Notes: a model not told the origin generated them from the sequence alone. Shown: positions 1 to 8,705, counted from the stretch's first letter. The stretch: 63,325 nt of DNA from DASZIT01 sp036489495 (GCA_036489495.1 DASXFR010000056.1:1-63325), one strand, 5' to 3'. Numbers and translations: made by a program.

Positions 1-2
1 GC

Positions 3-221
3 GCCACCGCCCGATTGTTCACCGGGGCCACCCGGCGGGGGATCCAGCTCCGGGACCGGGAGTGCACCCACCCCTACTGCGACCGACTGGCGGTCGACTG
101 TGAGGTCGACCACATCCAGCCCTATGGCCAGAACGGCCCCACCATCCAGCAGAATGGCCGGCTGCTCTGCGGATTCCACAATCGCCTCCGGAACCAGCGA
201 CCGCCCCCACAGAGGGAATAG
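3..221 (+). CDS. HNH endonuclease domain protein, C-terminal fragment
   Basis: The reading frame is open from the left edge and ends at 221, so only the last 72 or so codons are present. The fragment contains an HNH nuclease core: a Cys-rich start (CTHPYC), then CEVDHIQPY, then NGRLLCGFHNRL. This order is typical of the DUF222/13E12-type HNH proteins that are abundant in actinobacteria. The true start lies outside the window; the TTG at 15 is internal. The 286 bases that follow, up to the next gene, show no gene or structure I can support. Confidence 0.75.
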   Translation, partial: ATARLFTGATRRGIQLRDRECTHPYCDRLAVDCEVDHIQPYGQNGPTIQQNGRLLCGFHNRLRNQRPPPQRE

Positions 222-507
222 GGCGTCCCTGCCGCCCCAAAAGCCAGGGCTGCTGGCTGTGGTCCTTTTCGTCTCTACCCTCCCTTGGATGAACCCCTCG
301 CGCGCAACCGTGCGAAGGCGACTCAACTCCTGCCGGCCTTCCGACCCGAGCTGGAACCGAGGCTATTTTCTTCTGTCCGCAAGGAGCTAGGTGGTTCCCT
401 AATCAGCGCGCATGCACCACTTTCGCGTCGCGGCTTCGTAGTGTTCTGGAGGAGACAGCTGTCAGATCGTTCGAACTCGTATGGTCCCGTGAAGTGAAGG
501 ATCCGCC

Positions 508-1464
508 ATGGTTGCACTTGTAATTATCCTGACCGTCGTCGTTCTGCTGCTCACCGTGTTGGTCGCCGGATTACTGAGGAGCCACGCCGATATCTTGAAG
601 GCGCTCCATGACCTGGGAGCGGGTGTCGGTGACCCTTCTCAGGAGCCGATCAATCTAGAGACCCACAACCACAGTCATGATCAAGAGCGGAATCAGCGTC
701 GAGCCAGGAACCGCGATCGAAACGCCAACGGTGGACCGATCTCTTCCCCGATCCCGTTCACCATGGGGTCACCCCTACCCGGAGAACGGAACTCCACATC
801 GGCGCCGACGATTGCTGGCGTCACCCCGACCGGCGATGCACTGGCCATCGCCGTTTCCGGGAACGATCATCTAACGCTGATCGCCTTCCTGTCGTCCGGC
901 TGTGCCACCTGCGCCGGGTTTTGGGAGGCGTTCCAGGCACCGGAGCATCTGGGGCTTCCGGACGGGATCAGATTGGTAGTCGTCACCAAAGGCCCAGAAA
1001 TGGAGATCGCCGGAGAAGTTCAGGCGAAAGCCCACAGCCGGCTCCAGGTGGTGATGTCGACTGACGCTTGGGGCGACTACGAGGTTCCCGGATCCCCCTT
1101 CTTCGTTCTGGTCGACGGTTCGGCCGGTCGACGGATCGGCGAAGGTGTTGCCAATCACTTCTCACAGGTGGCGGAACTGGTGCGGCGGGCCCAGGTCGAC
1201 ATGCAAGCATTCGGGGTCGGAACCCGACGCGAAGGCGGAAGCCGGAGCCGAGCCTTTGCCGGCGGCCTCGACGGTCCCGCCCGGGAGTCCGCCAATGACC
1301 AAGAGCTGCGGGCGGCCGGCATCCTTCCCGGAGACCCCAGCCTCTACCCATCGTCGTTCGAGGATGTATTTCCGTCCGACATCGACGTCCTTCCGCCCTA
1401 CCCGGAGGGGGCCGGAACCAACCCCCCAGCCCAGCGATCCACCCCGGAACGCCGAGCGGGTTGA
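508..1464 (+). CDS. MauD-like membrane-anchored thioredoxin-fold protein
   Basis: Residues 3-23 form one hydrophobic segment, so the protein is probably anchored with its C-terminal part outside the membrane. After a polar, low-complexity linker, residues about 120-235 look like a thioredoxin fold with the motif SSGCATCAGFW, giving a C132-A-T-C135 redox pair. The last 80 residues are Pro/Gly-rich and unassigned. By family knowledge, MauD-type proteins form or isomerise disulfides in the cysteine-rich light chain of methylamine dehydrogenase. Here a light-chain-like protein and a MauE-like protein follow within 2 kb, which supports the same kind of role. A GAAGGA-like ribosome site precedes the ATG. 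Confidence 0.65.
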   Translation: MVALVIILTVVVLLLTVLVAGLLRSHADILKALHDLGAGVGDPSQEPINLETHNHSHDQERNQRRARNRDRNANGGPISSPIPFTMGSPLPGERNSTSAPTIAGVTPTGDALAIAVSGNDHLTLIAFLSSGCATCAGFWEAFQAPEHLGLPDGIRLVVVTKGPEMEIAGEVQAKAHSRLQVVMSTDAWGDYEVPGSPFFVLVDGSAGRRIGEGVANHFSQVAELVRRAQVDMQAFGVGTRREGGSRSRAFAGGLDGPARESANDQELRAAGILPGDPSLYPSSFEDVFPSDIDVLPPYPEGAGTNPPAQRSTPERRAG

Positions 1465-1467
1465 TAG

Positions 1468-1959
1468 ATGGCCACCCTCCAGGCGCACGGCATCCACGCT
1501 CAGCTCCCGAACAGCTTCGAGGGTCGGATCTTCGTCCGCCCGCGGGTTGCCGACGAGATCACCTATCCGGTGGCGCACTTCGCGACCTTCCCGCTTCCCA
1601 ACCAGGTCGGCGACTTCGGGAGCGGCGCCGTCACCCTGATGGGGCCCAGCGACATCTTTGCGGTCCTGTTCGAATACGGGCCAGAAAGTGTCGGAACCCG
1701 ATTGTTTGCCCGCCAGGGGATGCCCCGCTCACTCGGCATCGATGACTTCCGCCCCAATCTGTTGAGGCGGGGCATCGGGGGCCAATCCGGAACCCAGTGG
1801 TTCTTCACCGAGTCCGAGCGCCCCTTCACGTTCTATGCCGTCCTCGGCAGCCATGCCCGACGGGCCGCGCTGGTACCCCACGTCAATGGTCTTCTTTCCA
1901 ACCTGTCGCTGAGCCCCCAGCCCCTGGCCGCGGCGCCGGGAACGGTGGCATGGAACTGA
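1468..1959 (+). CDS. Conserved hypothetical protein of the MauD/MauE-like module
   Basis: I do not recognise a family for this 163-residue protein. It has no membrane segment, signal peptide or cysteine. It starts 3 bases after the thioredoxin-like gene and overlaps the next gene by 10 bases, so it is very probably co-translated with both. A Gly/Phe-rich central part (FATFPLPNQVGDFGSG, LFEYGPESVG) suggests a compact beta-rich fold. Its position between the two redox-maturation genes suggests a role in the same system; that is inference only. Confidence 0.55.
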   Translation: MATLQAHGIHAQLPNSFEGRIFVRPRVADEITYPVAHFATFPLPNQVGDFGSGAVTLMGPSDIFAVLFEYGPESVGTRLFARQGMPRSLGIDDFRPNLLRRGIGGQSGTQWFFTESERPFTFYAVLGSHARRAALVPHVNGLLSNLSLSPQPLAAAPGTVAWN

Positions 1960-2525
1960 TCGGTCCGTACCTCGTCGCCTGTGCCCTGTTGGTGATCGCC
2001 GGGGCGATGAAGTTGATCCGACCCGACGACACCGCCCGTGCGATCGCGGTGGTTGTTCCCGTTCGCCTCCGTCGCCGACTTCACTACCGCTCCCTCCGGG
2101 TTCTGATCCGGATCGGCGCCCTCGCCGAGCTGGGGCTGGGCTCGGTGGCGATGTTCGTTCCCCGTCCGATACCGGCAGCACTGGTTGCTATTTCCTACGC
2201 GGTTTTCGTCGGGGTGGTGATCTATGTCCGGTCCAAGGGCGGTTCGCTGGCCAGCTGCGGGTGCTTCGGGACCTTCGACACTCCCGCCACCTGGCTGCAT
2301 GCGGTCATCAATTCGGGCTTGGCGATCGCCGCGGCGGCGGTGGCGCTGGATGCCCCGGCCGGGGGGTTCACCGTCAGCATCCTCGCAGGTCAGCCACTAT
2401 ATGGAGTGCCGTTCGTGGCGGCGGGTTCACTGTGTATCTGGCTGACGTTCCTGGCTCTGTCGTCACTGTCAGAACTCCAGGCCGCCCGTCGGCTGGTGGG
2501 GAGCGCCACCGGAAAGTGGCGATGA
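1950..2525 (+). CDS. MauE/DoxX-like redox-associated membrane protein
   Basis: This 191-residue protein has about four hydrophobic segments (roughly 3-20, 50-68, 70-90 and 155-180) and a CGCFG motif after the third, a hallmark of MauE/DoxX-type proteins. MauE is needed for methylamine dehydrogenase light-chain assembly and is thought to move electrons or disulfide equivalents across the membrane. I chose the ATG at 1950 because the sequence upstream in this frame is not hydrophobic or conserved-looking and this start overlaps the previous stop by 10 bases. The next gene begins 4 bases after the stop. Confidence 0.7.
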   Translation: MELIGPYLVACALLVIAGAMKLIRPDDTARAIAVVVPVRLRRRLHYRSLRVLIRIGALAELGLGSVAMFVPRPIPAALVAISYAVFVGVVIYVRSKGGSLASCGCFGTFDTPATWLHAVINSGLAIAAAAVALDAPAGGFTVSILAGQPLYGVPFVAAGSLCIWLTFLALSSLSELQAARRLVGSATGKWR

Positions 2526-2529
2526 ACCG

Positions 2530-3924
2530 GTGAGCACGACGCTGGCCGAACGCGCCTCGGAATTCCTGGGCTCACGGTTGTCCCGTCGGAGCTTCATCAA
2601 CCGCTCGGCCTACGTCGGCAGCGCGGTGGCAGTCGGGGCGGGACTGGATCTGGCCCTTCGGCCCGGTACCGCCTACGGCGCCATCTGCTCCTGCGGCAAC
2701 GCCAATTGTGATTGCGGTTCGACGTGTTGCTCCGGGTTCAGCGAGTTCTGCTGCTCGGTGAACGGCGGCTACAACTACTGTCCGAGCAACACGGTGATGG
2801 GCGGATGGTGGAAGGCGGACAATTCCTCCTATTGCGGCGGGCCCCGCTACTACATGGATTGCAATGCCACCTGCGGGTGCACCACCGGATGCGGGAACGG
2901 CTTCAATTTCTGCGATACCTCCTGTGACGGAACCAGTTGTGGCTGCGGTCCGAGCGGATGCAATTCATTTCTCACCGGGTGCCTCCAGTTCCGCTACGGC
3001 CAGTGCAACCAGAACATCGCCTGCATGGGTCGGATTGTCTGCCGGGTGGTGGCCTGCGTCCCGCCATGGCAGGTGGATGCGTCCTGCACCACTACCAATG
3101 CCGCAGACGACAGCACCGCGGAACAGAACGCCGCGTGCTGGACGACTGCGCCTCCCTCCCCACCGTGCAATTCCCCCGCCACCAATTGTCAGACGGTAGG
3201 AATGGCCGCGAGTAGTGACGGCAACGGATACGGGGTCCTCACCTCGTTCGGGAAGGTGTTCACCTTTGGGGACTTCCCCAACGACGGTGATGCATCAACC
3301 GTCGCCCTGGCCCGACCGACGGTCGGCATGGCCGCCTCCCCGGCCGGCGGCTACTACTTCGTGGCGGCCGATGGCGGGGTCTTCACCTTCGGGAACGCCC
3401 AGTTCTACGGGTCGATGGGCGGTGTCGCCCTGAACCAGCCCATCGTGGGGATGGCCGCCACGACGACAGGCAAGGGCTACTGGCTGGCCGCCGCCGATGG
3501 CGGGATCTTCGCCTTCGGGGACGCCCAGTTCTACGGGTCGATGGGCGGCCATCCACTGAACCAACCCATCGTCGGGATGACCGCCTCCCTAACCGGCAAG
3601 GGCTACCGGATGGTGGCCGCCGATGGCGGCATCTTCTCGTTCGGGGACGCCCAGTTCTACGGGTCGATGGGCGGCCATCCCCTCAATCAGCCGATCGTGG
3701 GGATGGCAACCACGCCGTCGGGCAAGGGCTACTGGCTGGCGGCGGCCGACGGCGGGATCTTCGCTTTTGGGGACGCGCCCTTCCATGGCTCGATGGGCGG
3801 CCTTCCCCTGGCCCGACCGATGGTGGGGATGGCGCTCTCTCGCCTGCAGGCGGGCTACTGGCTGGTCGCCCAGGACGGCGGCATCTTCTCCTTCGACGCC
3901 CCGTTCCTGGGGTCACCCGCCTAG
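2530..3924 (+). CDS. Tat-exported Cys-rich MADH-light-chain-like protein fused to a GYWLVA repeat domain
   Basis: GTG start; 464 residues. Residues 18-24 (SRRSFIN) form a twin-arginine motif followed by a hydrophobic stretch, so a folded protein is probably exported. Residues 52-222 contain 28 cysteines and resemble the methylamine dehydrogenase light chain: CPSNTVMGGWW corresponds by eye to the segment carrying the first cofactor tryptophan (W93 or W94 here). The segment that should carry the second, NIACMGRIVC, has Ala164 instead, so the usual tryptophan tryptophylquinone seems impossible. From residue 223 to the end there are six repeats of about 42 residues with the core GYWLAAADGGIFAFGDAQFYG, perhaps a beta propeller. 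The MauD- and MauE-like genes next door probably mature the cysteine-rich part. Confidence 0.65.
   Translation: MSTTLAERASEFLGSRLSRRSFINRSAYVGSAVAVGAGLDLALRPGTAYGAICSCGNANCDCGSTCCSGFSEFCCSVNGGYNYCPSNTVMGGWWKADNSSYCGGPRYYMDCNATCGCTTGCGNGFNFCDTSCDGTSCGCGPSGCNSFLTGCLQFRYGQCNQNIACMGRIVCRVVACVPPWQVDASCTTTNAADDSTAEQNAACWTTAPPSPPCNSPATNCQTVGMAASSDGNGYGVLTSFGKVFTFGDFPNDGDASTVALARPTVGMAASPAGGYYFVAADGGVFTFGNAQFYGSMGGVALNQPIVGMAATTTGKGYWLAAADGGIFAFGDAQFYGSMGGHPLNQPIVGMTASLTGKGYRMVAADGGIFSFGDAQFYGSMGGHPLNQPIVGMATTPSGKGYWLAAADGGIFAFGDAPFHGSMGGLPLARPMVGMALSRLQAGYWLVAQDGGIFSFDAPFLGSPA
3318..3905 (+). repeat. Tandem 126-bp coding repeats (42-residue units)
   Basis: Five clear copies of a 126-base unit lie inside the C-terminal half of the cysteine-rich gene, with a sixth degenerate copy just before. 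The DNA of neighbouring units is close to identical in places, for example the stretches encoding FYGSMGGHPLNQPIVGM at about 3532 and 3658. This points to recent duplication or gene conversion between units. Confidence 0.8.
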
Positions 3925-3968
3925 GCCATGAAGTTCGCCACCCCAGCCCCAACGATCCGAGGAGCCCG

Positions 3969-4811
3969 ATGACAACGTTGATCATCTCAGTTGCCGGCCT
4001 GGTCACGGTGGCATCCGCCATCCGATCCACCTGGTCGCCCTGCGGGTTGTCGATGCTGGCCTCGATCACACCGCTGGCGGAGACGGGCCGAGGAAATCGG
4101 TTCCGAACCACCGCCGCCTGGTTCGTGGTCGGCAGCACCGTCGGGGGCCTCACGCTGGGGCTCTTTGTCGCGATCCTGGCCGTCGGCGCGCACGGGTTGG
4201 CGTTGTCGTCAACAGCAGTCGGGGTGGCTGCCCTGGTGACCGCGGTGTTGGCGGTGGCGTCGGATATCGGGGTGAAAGGGCTTCGACTCCCGGTTCATCA
4301 CCGCCAGGTCAACGAGCGGTGGCTCGACCAGTTCCGACCGTGGGTCTACGCCGCCGGTTTCGGCTGGCAGATCGGCACGGGGTTGGCCACCTACATCACC
4401 ACCGCGGCTGTCTATCTGATGGTCGTTTTCGGGGCGCTGGGGGGCAGTCCGGTGTGGGCGGTGGCCCTCGGTGTCGGGTTCGGATTCGTCCGGGGTCTGT
4501 CGGTGCTGCTCGGACGGAACATCACCACCCCCGACGCGCTGCGTTCGTTCCACCGGAGGTTCACCGACGCCGGTCCCCAGGTCAGCCGGGTCACCGTGGG
4601 CACGGAGTTGGTGGCGGCGCTGGCGGTGGGCTGGTACTTGTCACCGATGGTCGGAATCGGTGCGACTGGCGCCGTGGCTGTCGCCGGGGCTGTCGCCGGG
4701 ATCATCCTGATGCGACGGAGGGCGATGGCGACGTCCGATGACTCCGGCGCGCCGCCTCGGGGGGCGGAGCCGGCCAAGTCCGGCAACCTCGAGTCGGTAA
4801 CCGTCCGGTAG
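3969..4811 (+). CDS. Multi-pass membrane protein with SPCG motif, MauF/CcdA-like
   Basis: The 280-residue protein has about six or seven hydrophobic segments. Near the N-terminus it carries STWSPCGLSMLASITP, reminiscent of the Cys-Pro-containing first helix of CcdA/DsbD-type and MauF-type electron-transfer membrane proteins. Unlike true CcdA it has only this one cysteine, so it cannot run a two-cysteine relay on its own. It follows the cysteine-rich Tat protein by 44 bases and completes a set resembling mauD-mauE-mauF around a light-chain-like protein. A GGAG ribosome site sits just before the ATG. The last 30 residues are hydrophilic. Confidence 0.5.
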   Translation: MTTLIISVAGLVTVASAIRSTWSPCGLSMLASITPLAETGRGNRFRTTAAWFVVGSTVGGLTLGLFVAILAVGAHGLALSSTAVGVAALVTAVLAVASDIGVKGLRLPVHHRQVNERWLDQFRPWVYAAGFGWQIGTGLATYITTAAVYLMVVFGALGGSPVWAVALGVGFGFVRGLSVLLGRNITTPDALRSFHRRFTDAGPQVSRVTVGTELVAALAVGWYLSPMVGIGATGAVAVAGAVAGIILMRRRAMATSDDSGAPPRGAEPAKSGNLESVTVR

Positions 4812-6008
4812 TCAGCCAGAGTCGCCCGAGGCCAGCGCCTTCGTCACAGAGGCGCGACTCGACGCAGCTCCGGAGGCGGCCGGTTCCGGCGCCGTCTTCG
4901 GTTTCGGGTCACCGAGAAACGGCCCTCCGACTACGGGTCCCTGGTTTCGCCACTTCTTGAAGGCGGAATAGCGGGTGGCCAGAAGCACCAATCCAGCGAC
5001 CGCCAGAGCGATACCTGCCACCTGGACCAAGATGAACGCCACATGGCTCGGGTCGGTCAACCACAGCCGTTCATCAAAGAAACGCTCGATCCCCCACAGC
5101 ACCATTCCGGCCCCGATGATGATCCCGGCCGGTGGAAGTTGGCGGCGGCGCTCGAGATCGGTGGGTCGTTGGCCGTCGGCCGCGCCGCTCCCTTCAGCCG
5201 GTGCCTCAGCAGCGCTGTCGGGGGGGTCATGAGAGGAGCCATTGGTGGAGCCGTCGATGCCGGTCGCAGCCTCGGGGGTGCCCTCGGCCCCGGCTCTGCC
5301 ATCGGCATCGACCCGTTGAGACACACTGCCAACCTCGGCTGTCTCCATGGGTGCCCGCAGTGACGCATCGGGGGGTTCGGGGGCCACGGCACCAACCCCG
5401 GCGGTCGCGAGCCGAGTTGAGGTGGCGGGGGCCTGGCCGCGGAGCCAGCGTTCGATGAGCAGCAGGATGCCGAAGATGCTCAGATCCATGGCTGCCTGAA
5501 AGATCGGCACCGGAAGCCGCTTGCCGACCTCTCCGGCGTAGTACATGCCGAACCACTGATTGGTCGCGTGGCCGCCGCCATTGACCATCAGCTGCGGCCC
5601 GAGCAGGCGGCCGATGCCCCAGGCCGCCATCAGGACCGGAGCCACCAGATCCAGCAGCCGGATGGTCGGTATCGACGGGCAACGCCGCCGGGCACTGATG
5701 ATTCCTACCGGCACCGCCAGGATCAATCCCCCGAAGGATGACAATCCGCCCTGCCAGATGGCGAATACCTGAAGTGGGTCGGAGGAGTACTGGGACCAGT
5801 TCGGGACCACGCTCATGATGCGGGCACCGACAATGGCGGCGACGATGACCCACAGGAACATCCCGGTGATCCACTCCCATGGATAGCCGGCGTTGCGTAC
5901 CCGGCGCTCGAAATATCGGAGCGCGAACCAGAAGGTGATGGCCAGTCCGATTCCGTAGGTGTGGACCTCGATGAACCAGATATGGAAGGCGACGGGGATT
6001 GGTCTCAT
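4812..6008 (-). CDS. lgt: Prolipoprotein diacylglyceryl transferase-like protein (Lgt family)
   Basis: Lgt moves a diacylglyceryl group onto the lipobox cysteine of prolipoproteins at the membrane. The N-terminal 200 residues show the Lgt layout: YGIGLAITFWFALRYFERR, then IWQGGLSSFGGLI (family HGG..FYGGLIG), then IGRLLGPQLMVNGGG in place of the usual GRIGNFINGE. A Pro/Gly/Ala-rich stretch of about 95 residues (roughly 205-300) interrupts the fold. After it come the last family helices with GIERFFDERLWLT, which holds the conserved Arg/Glu region. I chose the ATG at 6008 because it places the first helix at the N-terminus. Divergence at the GRxGN motif leaves some doubt about catalysis. Confidence 0.7.
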   Translation of the reverse strand: MRPIPVAFHIWFIEVHTYGIGLAITFWFALRYFERRVRNAGYPWEWITGMFLWVIVAAIVGARIMSVVPNWSQYSSDPLQVFAIWQGGLSSFGGLILAVPVGIISARRRCPSIPTIRLLDLVAPVLMAAWGIGRLLGPQLMVNGGGHATNQWFGMYYAGEVGKRLPVPIFQAAMDLSIFGILLLIERWLRGQAPATSTRLATAGVGAVAPEPPDASLRAPMETAEVGSVSQRVDADGRAGAEGTPEAATGIDGSTNGSSHDPPDSAAEAPAEGSGAADGQRPTDLERRRQLPPAGIIIGAGMVLWGIERFFDERLWLTDPSHVAFILVQVAGIALAVAGLVLLATRYSAFKKWRNQGPVVGGPFLGDPKPKTAPEPAASGAASSRASVTKALASGDSG

Positions 6009-6221
6009 AGTTGGGTGGTGCTGGCGGGGACGATGGCTGGTGCGGCCCCCGGGCGGCGGAGTTGTCCCGCTGGTGCTCTGCAAGTATGCCTCAGGCACCC
6101 GGTATGGTGATTTCAGGGGCGGGAATTGGTTCAGGGACCCGAGCCTGACCTGCGGGAGCAGGTTGGCAGAGGCGAGGGGCCGGGCGGTGCACGGGACATC
6201 TGGTCCCGATGAGGGGGAGGG

Positions 6222-7019
6222 ATGGGAACGCTTTCGGGCAAGGTGGCAGTGGTCACCGGGGGTGCCTCGGGCATCGGGCTGGCCTCGGCGACCCGGTTGG
6301 CGGCGGAGGGAGCCACGGTGGCGGTGGTGGATCTCGATGGCACCGGGGCGGGTCAGGTGGCCGGCAAACTCGGAGGGCTGGCGGTCCAGGCTGATGTCAG
6401 CCAGCCCGATGCGTGGACCGGCATCGTCGCAGAGGTCACGGAGAAACTCAGGGGGATCGACCTGGCGCATCTCAACGCCGGGGTGACCACCGGAGAGGCA
6501 GACATCACCGCGTTGACCGACGCGCAGTACCGGCGTGCGCTCGGGGTGAACGTGGACGGCGTGGCCTTCGGCATTCGGGCCCTGGTGCCGGTGATGGCGA
6601 ACCGGGGCGGCGGATCGATCGTGGCCACCGCATCGCTGGCCGGCCTCATCGGCTATTCGCCGGACCCGATCTACGCACTGACGAAGTCGGCGGTGGTGGG
6701 GCTGGTGCGGGCGCTGGCTCCCCAGTTGGCCGAGCAGGACATCACTATCAACGCCATCTGCCCCGGGCTGGTGGACACGCCTCTGATCGCCGGGGTTCGA
6801 CAGCTCCTGCAAGACAGCGGGTTTCCGATGATCGAACCGAGCGCGGTGGCCGACGCGGTGATCGACTGTCTCGCCGGGGAGGAAACCGGTCAGGCGATGG
6901 TGGTGCAGGCCGGGCGCCCGGCGCTGTCCTTCCGGTTCGCCCGCCCACCCGGGCCCCGGGCCGAGGGGGCGGAAGGGAAGCTACCGCCGGAGGAACTCAC
7001 CGCCCACGACCAGCGCTGA
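6222..7019 (+). CDS. Short-chain dehydrogenase/reductase
   Basis: Classical SDR of 265 residues. The N-terminal TGGASGIG motif binds NAD(P), and the central YALTK supplies the catalytic Tyr and Lys, with the Ser in TASLAG just before. The substrate cannot be deduced. A strong GGGGGAGGG ribosome site precedes the ATG. The gene is divergent from the Lgt-like gene across 213 bases that hold no other gene. Confidence 0.85.
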   Translation: MGTLSGKVAVVTGGASGIGLASATRLAAEGATVAVVDLDGTGAGQVAGKLGGLAVQADVSQPDAWTGIVAEVTEKLRGIDLAHLNAGVTTGEADITALTDAQYRRALGVNVDGVAFGIRALVPVMANRGGGSIVATASLAGLIGYSPDPIYALTKSAVVGLVRALAPQLAEQDITINAICPGLVDTPLIAGVRQLLQDSGFPMIEPSAVADAVIDCLAGEETGQAMVVQAGRPALSFRFARPPGPRAEGAEGKLPPEELTAHDQR

Positions 7020-7086
7020 ACCGGTTGGAGCTCTGAGCAATCTGGGCGGATGCCTCACGCCGGCAGGATTGCCGACGCCCGGATTG

Positions 7087-8226
7087 TCAGCCGACTCGTC
7101 CGACTCCGACGAAACCGTCACCGGTTCGGATCGGGTTGTCCGTCACGGTTGCCCCGGTATACGGCGCCTCCACCATCTCCCCGCCGCCGATATACATGGC
7201 CTCGTGGTCACTTCCGCCGGGGCCATAGAACAGGATGTCACCGGGAGCGATGTCGCCGAGCGGGATGTGAGTGGTGTCGTCGTACTGCGCCCCCGAATAG
7301 TGGGGAAGGCTGATCCCGACCTGGGCGTAGGCCCACTCGACCAGACCTGAGCAGTCGAATCCAGAAGGATCCGCTCCGCCCCATACATACGGGACACCGA
7401 TCTCGCCCTGGGCCGCCTGCACCGCGCCAGCTGCTCCGCTGGAGGTCGGAGGGGGTGGGCTGAGGTTGACGGTGACTCCGCCTCCGCCTCCGCCCCCGCC
7501 GCCACCACCACCGCTCGAGCTGGACTGGGCGGCGCTCTGGACGGCGGCTTGCGCCGAAGCCAGCTTGGCGTTGGCCGCAGCTTGCGCAGCCGCGGCGGCG
7601 GCCGCCTGCTGTTGGGCGACCAAGTTCTTGATGTTGGCATTCACGCCGTCGAGTGCTGACGCGTCAGAGGCGGCCAGTTGCGTGGCCTGGCTCTTGGCCG
7701 AGGACGCGGCGTTGGCCGCGGCGGTGGCCTGAGACTGTTGCTGCTGCAGCGCATCCTGCTGGGCATGCAGCTGGGTCTGGGCGGTGTGCAGTGAGTCCAC
7801 CGTATTGGTCACGTTGCCCGACGCAATGGCTGAGTACTCGTTGTGAATGCCTGCCGCATTATTGTCACCGGTGAACATCTGGGTGAACTGGTTGCTGGTG
7901 CCGTTGCTCATGTAGTCGGCCACCGCGTGGGTCCTGAGTTCGCTTTGGTCCTTGTCCACTTCGGCCTGGTCCTTGGCTAGCTGGGCCTGGCTCTGAGCGA
8001 TCTGGGTATTGAGCTGTGACACCTTGTAACTGGCGGTGTCGTACTGCGAGGTCAACGACTGGATCTGCTGTTGTTCCGCGGCGATCTTGGCGGTGAGAGC
8101 CGAGGCCTGGGCCTGGGCATCAGAGATTTGGTCGGCCGATGCAAGGCGCGGGGGCACCACTACCAGTGACGTGATTCCTGTAGTGACGGCCAGTGCAAGC
8201 AACGCACCGATCCGCCCGCGGGACAT
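7087..8226 (-). CDS. Secreted NlpC/P60 peptidoglycan hydrolase with coiled-coil N-terminus
   Basis: The protein probably cleaves peptide stems of peptidoglycan outside the cell. From the chosen ATG it begins with a signal peptide (MSRGR, then a hydrophobic core, likely cleavage after ASA). Residues about 35-230 are a Gln/Ala-rich coiled coil like those of RipA-type hydrolases. A run of 13 glycines links it to the NlpC/P60 domain, with the catalytic Cys in FDCSGLVEWAY (C292) and the His in SDHEAMYIG. In-frame starts at 8286 and 8331 would add 20 or 35 residues; 8226 is preferred because it gives a canonical signal peptide, although its AGG ribosome site is weak. Confidence 0.88.
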   Translation of the reverse strand: MSRGRIGALLALAVTTGITSLVVVPPRLASADQISDAQAQASALTAKIAAEQQQIQSLTSQYDTASYKVSQLNTQIAQSQAQLAKDQAEVDKDQSELRTHAVADYMSNGTSNQFTQMFTGDNNAAGIHNEYSAIASGNVTNTVDSLHTAQTQLHAQQDALQQQQSQATAAANAASSAKSQATQLAASDASALDGVNANIKNLVAQQQAAAAAAAQAAANAKLASAQAAVQSAAQSSSSGGGGGGGGGGGGVTVNLSPPPPTSSGAAGAVQAAQGEIGVPYVWGGADPSGFDCSGLVEWAYAQVGISLPHYSGAQYDDTTHIPLGDIAPGDILFYGPGGSDHEAMYIGGGEMVEAPYTGATVTDNPIRTGDGFVGVGRVG

Positions 8227-8331
8227 CGTGCGTACCTGTCGAGGGGCACCTGGCTCGGACGTCGAGTACTGCTCGGCGTGAGTCATAACGTCGTACGTTT
8301 TAGTCCATCCGTGCGCGTCACACAAGGACAC

Positions 8332-8693
8332 CCCGTCGCTTTGTGGGCCTGACCTGCGACATCGGAAATACTGATTGATGCCATCTGGCGCATTTTCGTC
8401 ATAGCCCGTCGCGTCCCGTTGAATTCCCGTTTACGCCACAATCAACTCGTTTTTAACGTTCAGTTCAGAGTTTCATGCAACGTATCGGAAACACTCAATT
8501 CAATGTCTCGTGCCGCGTCCGTGCAAAGTTTCCGCACAAGGTCGCGACCGCCGTTGCATATATACGTCTTGTTCGTCTTCGCAGTCAGCGTCGGGATACA
8601 AACTCACCAGGGTCACGCGAGTCGACGGGGCGCCCGGGGCCCGTTGGCGGTCACCCGAGCAAGCCGAAACAGCCCTGAACAAATGGAGCCGGG
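8332..8693. other. Divergent intergenic region, no gene seen
   Basis: About 360 to 470 bases, depending on the start of the NlpC/P60 gene, separate two divergent genes. The stretch 8400-8600 is noticeably richer in A and T than the rest of the window, as expected for control DNA. I see no convincing open frame, tRNA or riboswitch. The only promoter-like element I would support is the TAGGGT just before 8706. Confidence 0.5.
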
Positions 8694-8699
8694 TAGGGT
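8694..8699 (+). promoter_or_regulatory. Leaderless -10 box for dienelactone hydrolase
   Basis: TAGGGT ends 6 bases before the ATG at 8706, the TANNNT-N6-start arrangement seen repeatedly in this window. Confidence 0.5.
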
Positions 8700-8705
8700 C
8701 AGGGG

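Noticed and set aside
7484..7525. A repeat-rich stretch in the NlpC/P60 gene that could be a frameshift hotspot
   Set aside because: It encodes an in-frame poly-glycine linker between two well-formed domains, so there is no sign of disruption.
8227..8693. A riboswitch before the NlpC/P60 gene, as found before some actinobacterial cell-wall hydrolases
   Set aside because: I looked for the conserved parts of a c-di-AMP riboswitch on the minus strand and did not find them.
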